A DNA stretch of 42,195 bases from NCBI GenBank assembly GCA_946624935.1, contig CAMOSN010000007.1, forward strand, positions 1 to 42,195, written 5' to 3'. Positions 42,165-42,195 of this stretch are shown in pieces; the first letter of the stretch is position 1, and the number at the start of each line of letters is the position of its first letter. Origin of the DNA: an uncultured Lachnospiraceae bacterium (GTDB lineage Bacteria; Bacillota; Clostridia; Lachnospirales; Lachnospiraceae). The translations under genes and the position numbers were made by a program. The notes beneath the pieces were generated by a model. It did not search any database and had not been told where the DNA came from. It saw only the letters and a list, made by a program, of their open reading frames with translations.

Positions 42165-42195
42165 GGCTGGATGTGATACCATGAAGCCATATTAT

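Overview
This is a gene-dense, moderately GC-rich (by eye) chromosomal segment of a Gram-positive anaerobe, most likely a spore-forming member of the Clostridia (Lachnospiraceae-like; inferred). The reasons are strong AGGAGG-type Shine-Dalgarno sites, a zinc-ribbon L28, GerW/YtfJ and a SleB-type cell-wall hydrolase, the rpmB–asp23–fakA–recG order shared with Bacillus subtilis (minus the serine dehydratase genes), a short HisG paired with HisZ, and an O2-sensitive glycyl radical enzyme. Nearly every gene is on the minus strand. The exceptions are a phosphoribosyltransferase-like gene (7166-7813) and a methylglyoxal-synthase-like gene (19511-19915), each standing alone with its own promoter and terminator. 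I see no insertion sequence, prophage, integrase, CRISPR array, rRNA or attachment site. This reads as core chromosome.

Layout, in coordinate order (transcription mostly runs right to left). 47-7034: a unit driven from a promoter at 7006-7034, holding a sugar nucleotidyltransferase, a possible 45-residue small protein, a DUF1846 protein, a YfhO-type membrane protein and a MATE exporter. 7166-8079: the lone plus-strand PRTase-like gene, then tRNA-Thr(CGT) on the minus strand. 8122-17446: a tightly packed run in which an RsuA-type pseudouridine synthase, a YgiQ radical SAM protein, an unknown membrane protein, an RluA-type pseudouridine synthase and recU lead straight into hisZGDBI. 17654-19306: rsmD, coaD and a coiled-coil protein. 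19511-20624: the MgsA-like gene, convergent with a Lys/Ala-rich DUF6465-like protein. 20655-26946: recG, fakA, asp23, rpmB, gerW and a DUF2953 protein. 26959-30831: an unknown gene, a Nudix hydrolase, and a penicillin-binding protein with its FtsW/RodA partner. 30891-33952: a long U32 peptidase-family protein and zapA. 33959-38156: cobU–cobS–short cobU-like–phosphatase–ruvA–ruvB, so late cobalamin assembly genes sit in one packed run with Holliday-junction branch-migration genes. 38158-42164: a secreted SleB-type hydrolase and a PflD-like glycyl radical enzyme, each with a clear sigma-A promoter.

I found no large undescribed multi-gene system. The most unusual signals are: (1) the MgsA-like protein has replaced the aspartates and histidine expected at the active site while keeping the fold signature; (2) a second, short CobU-like protein has a degenerate P-loop and sits in the same operon as an intact CobU; (3) the glycyl radical enzyme has no visible activase gene; (4) the PRTase-like protein lacks the acidic pair of the PRPP loop; (5) there are candidate small ORFs, one of them embedded in a terminator hairpin and overlapping the next start codon; (6) an 11-bp inverted repeat places the apparent start codon of the FtsW/RodA gene in a loop. 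Promoter, terminator and start calls were made by reading the sequence, and family assignments are from remembered motifs, not database searches.
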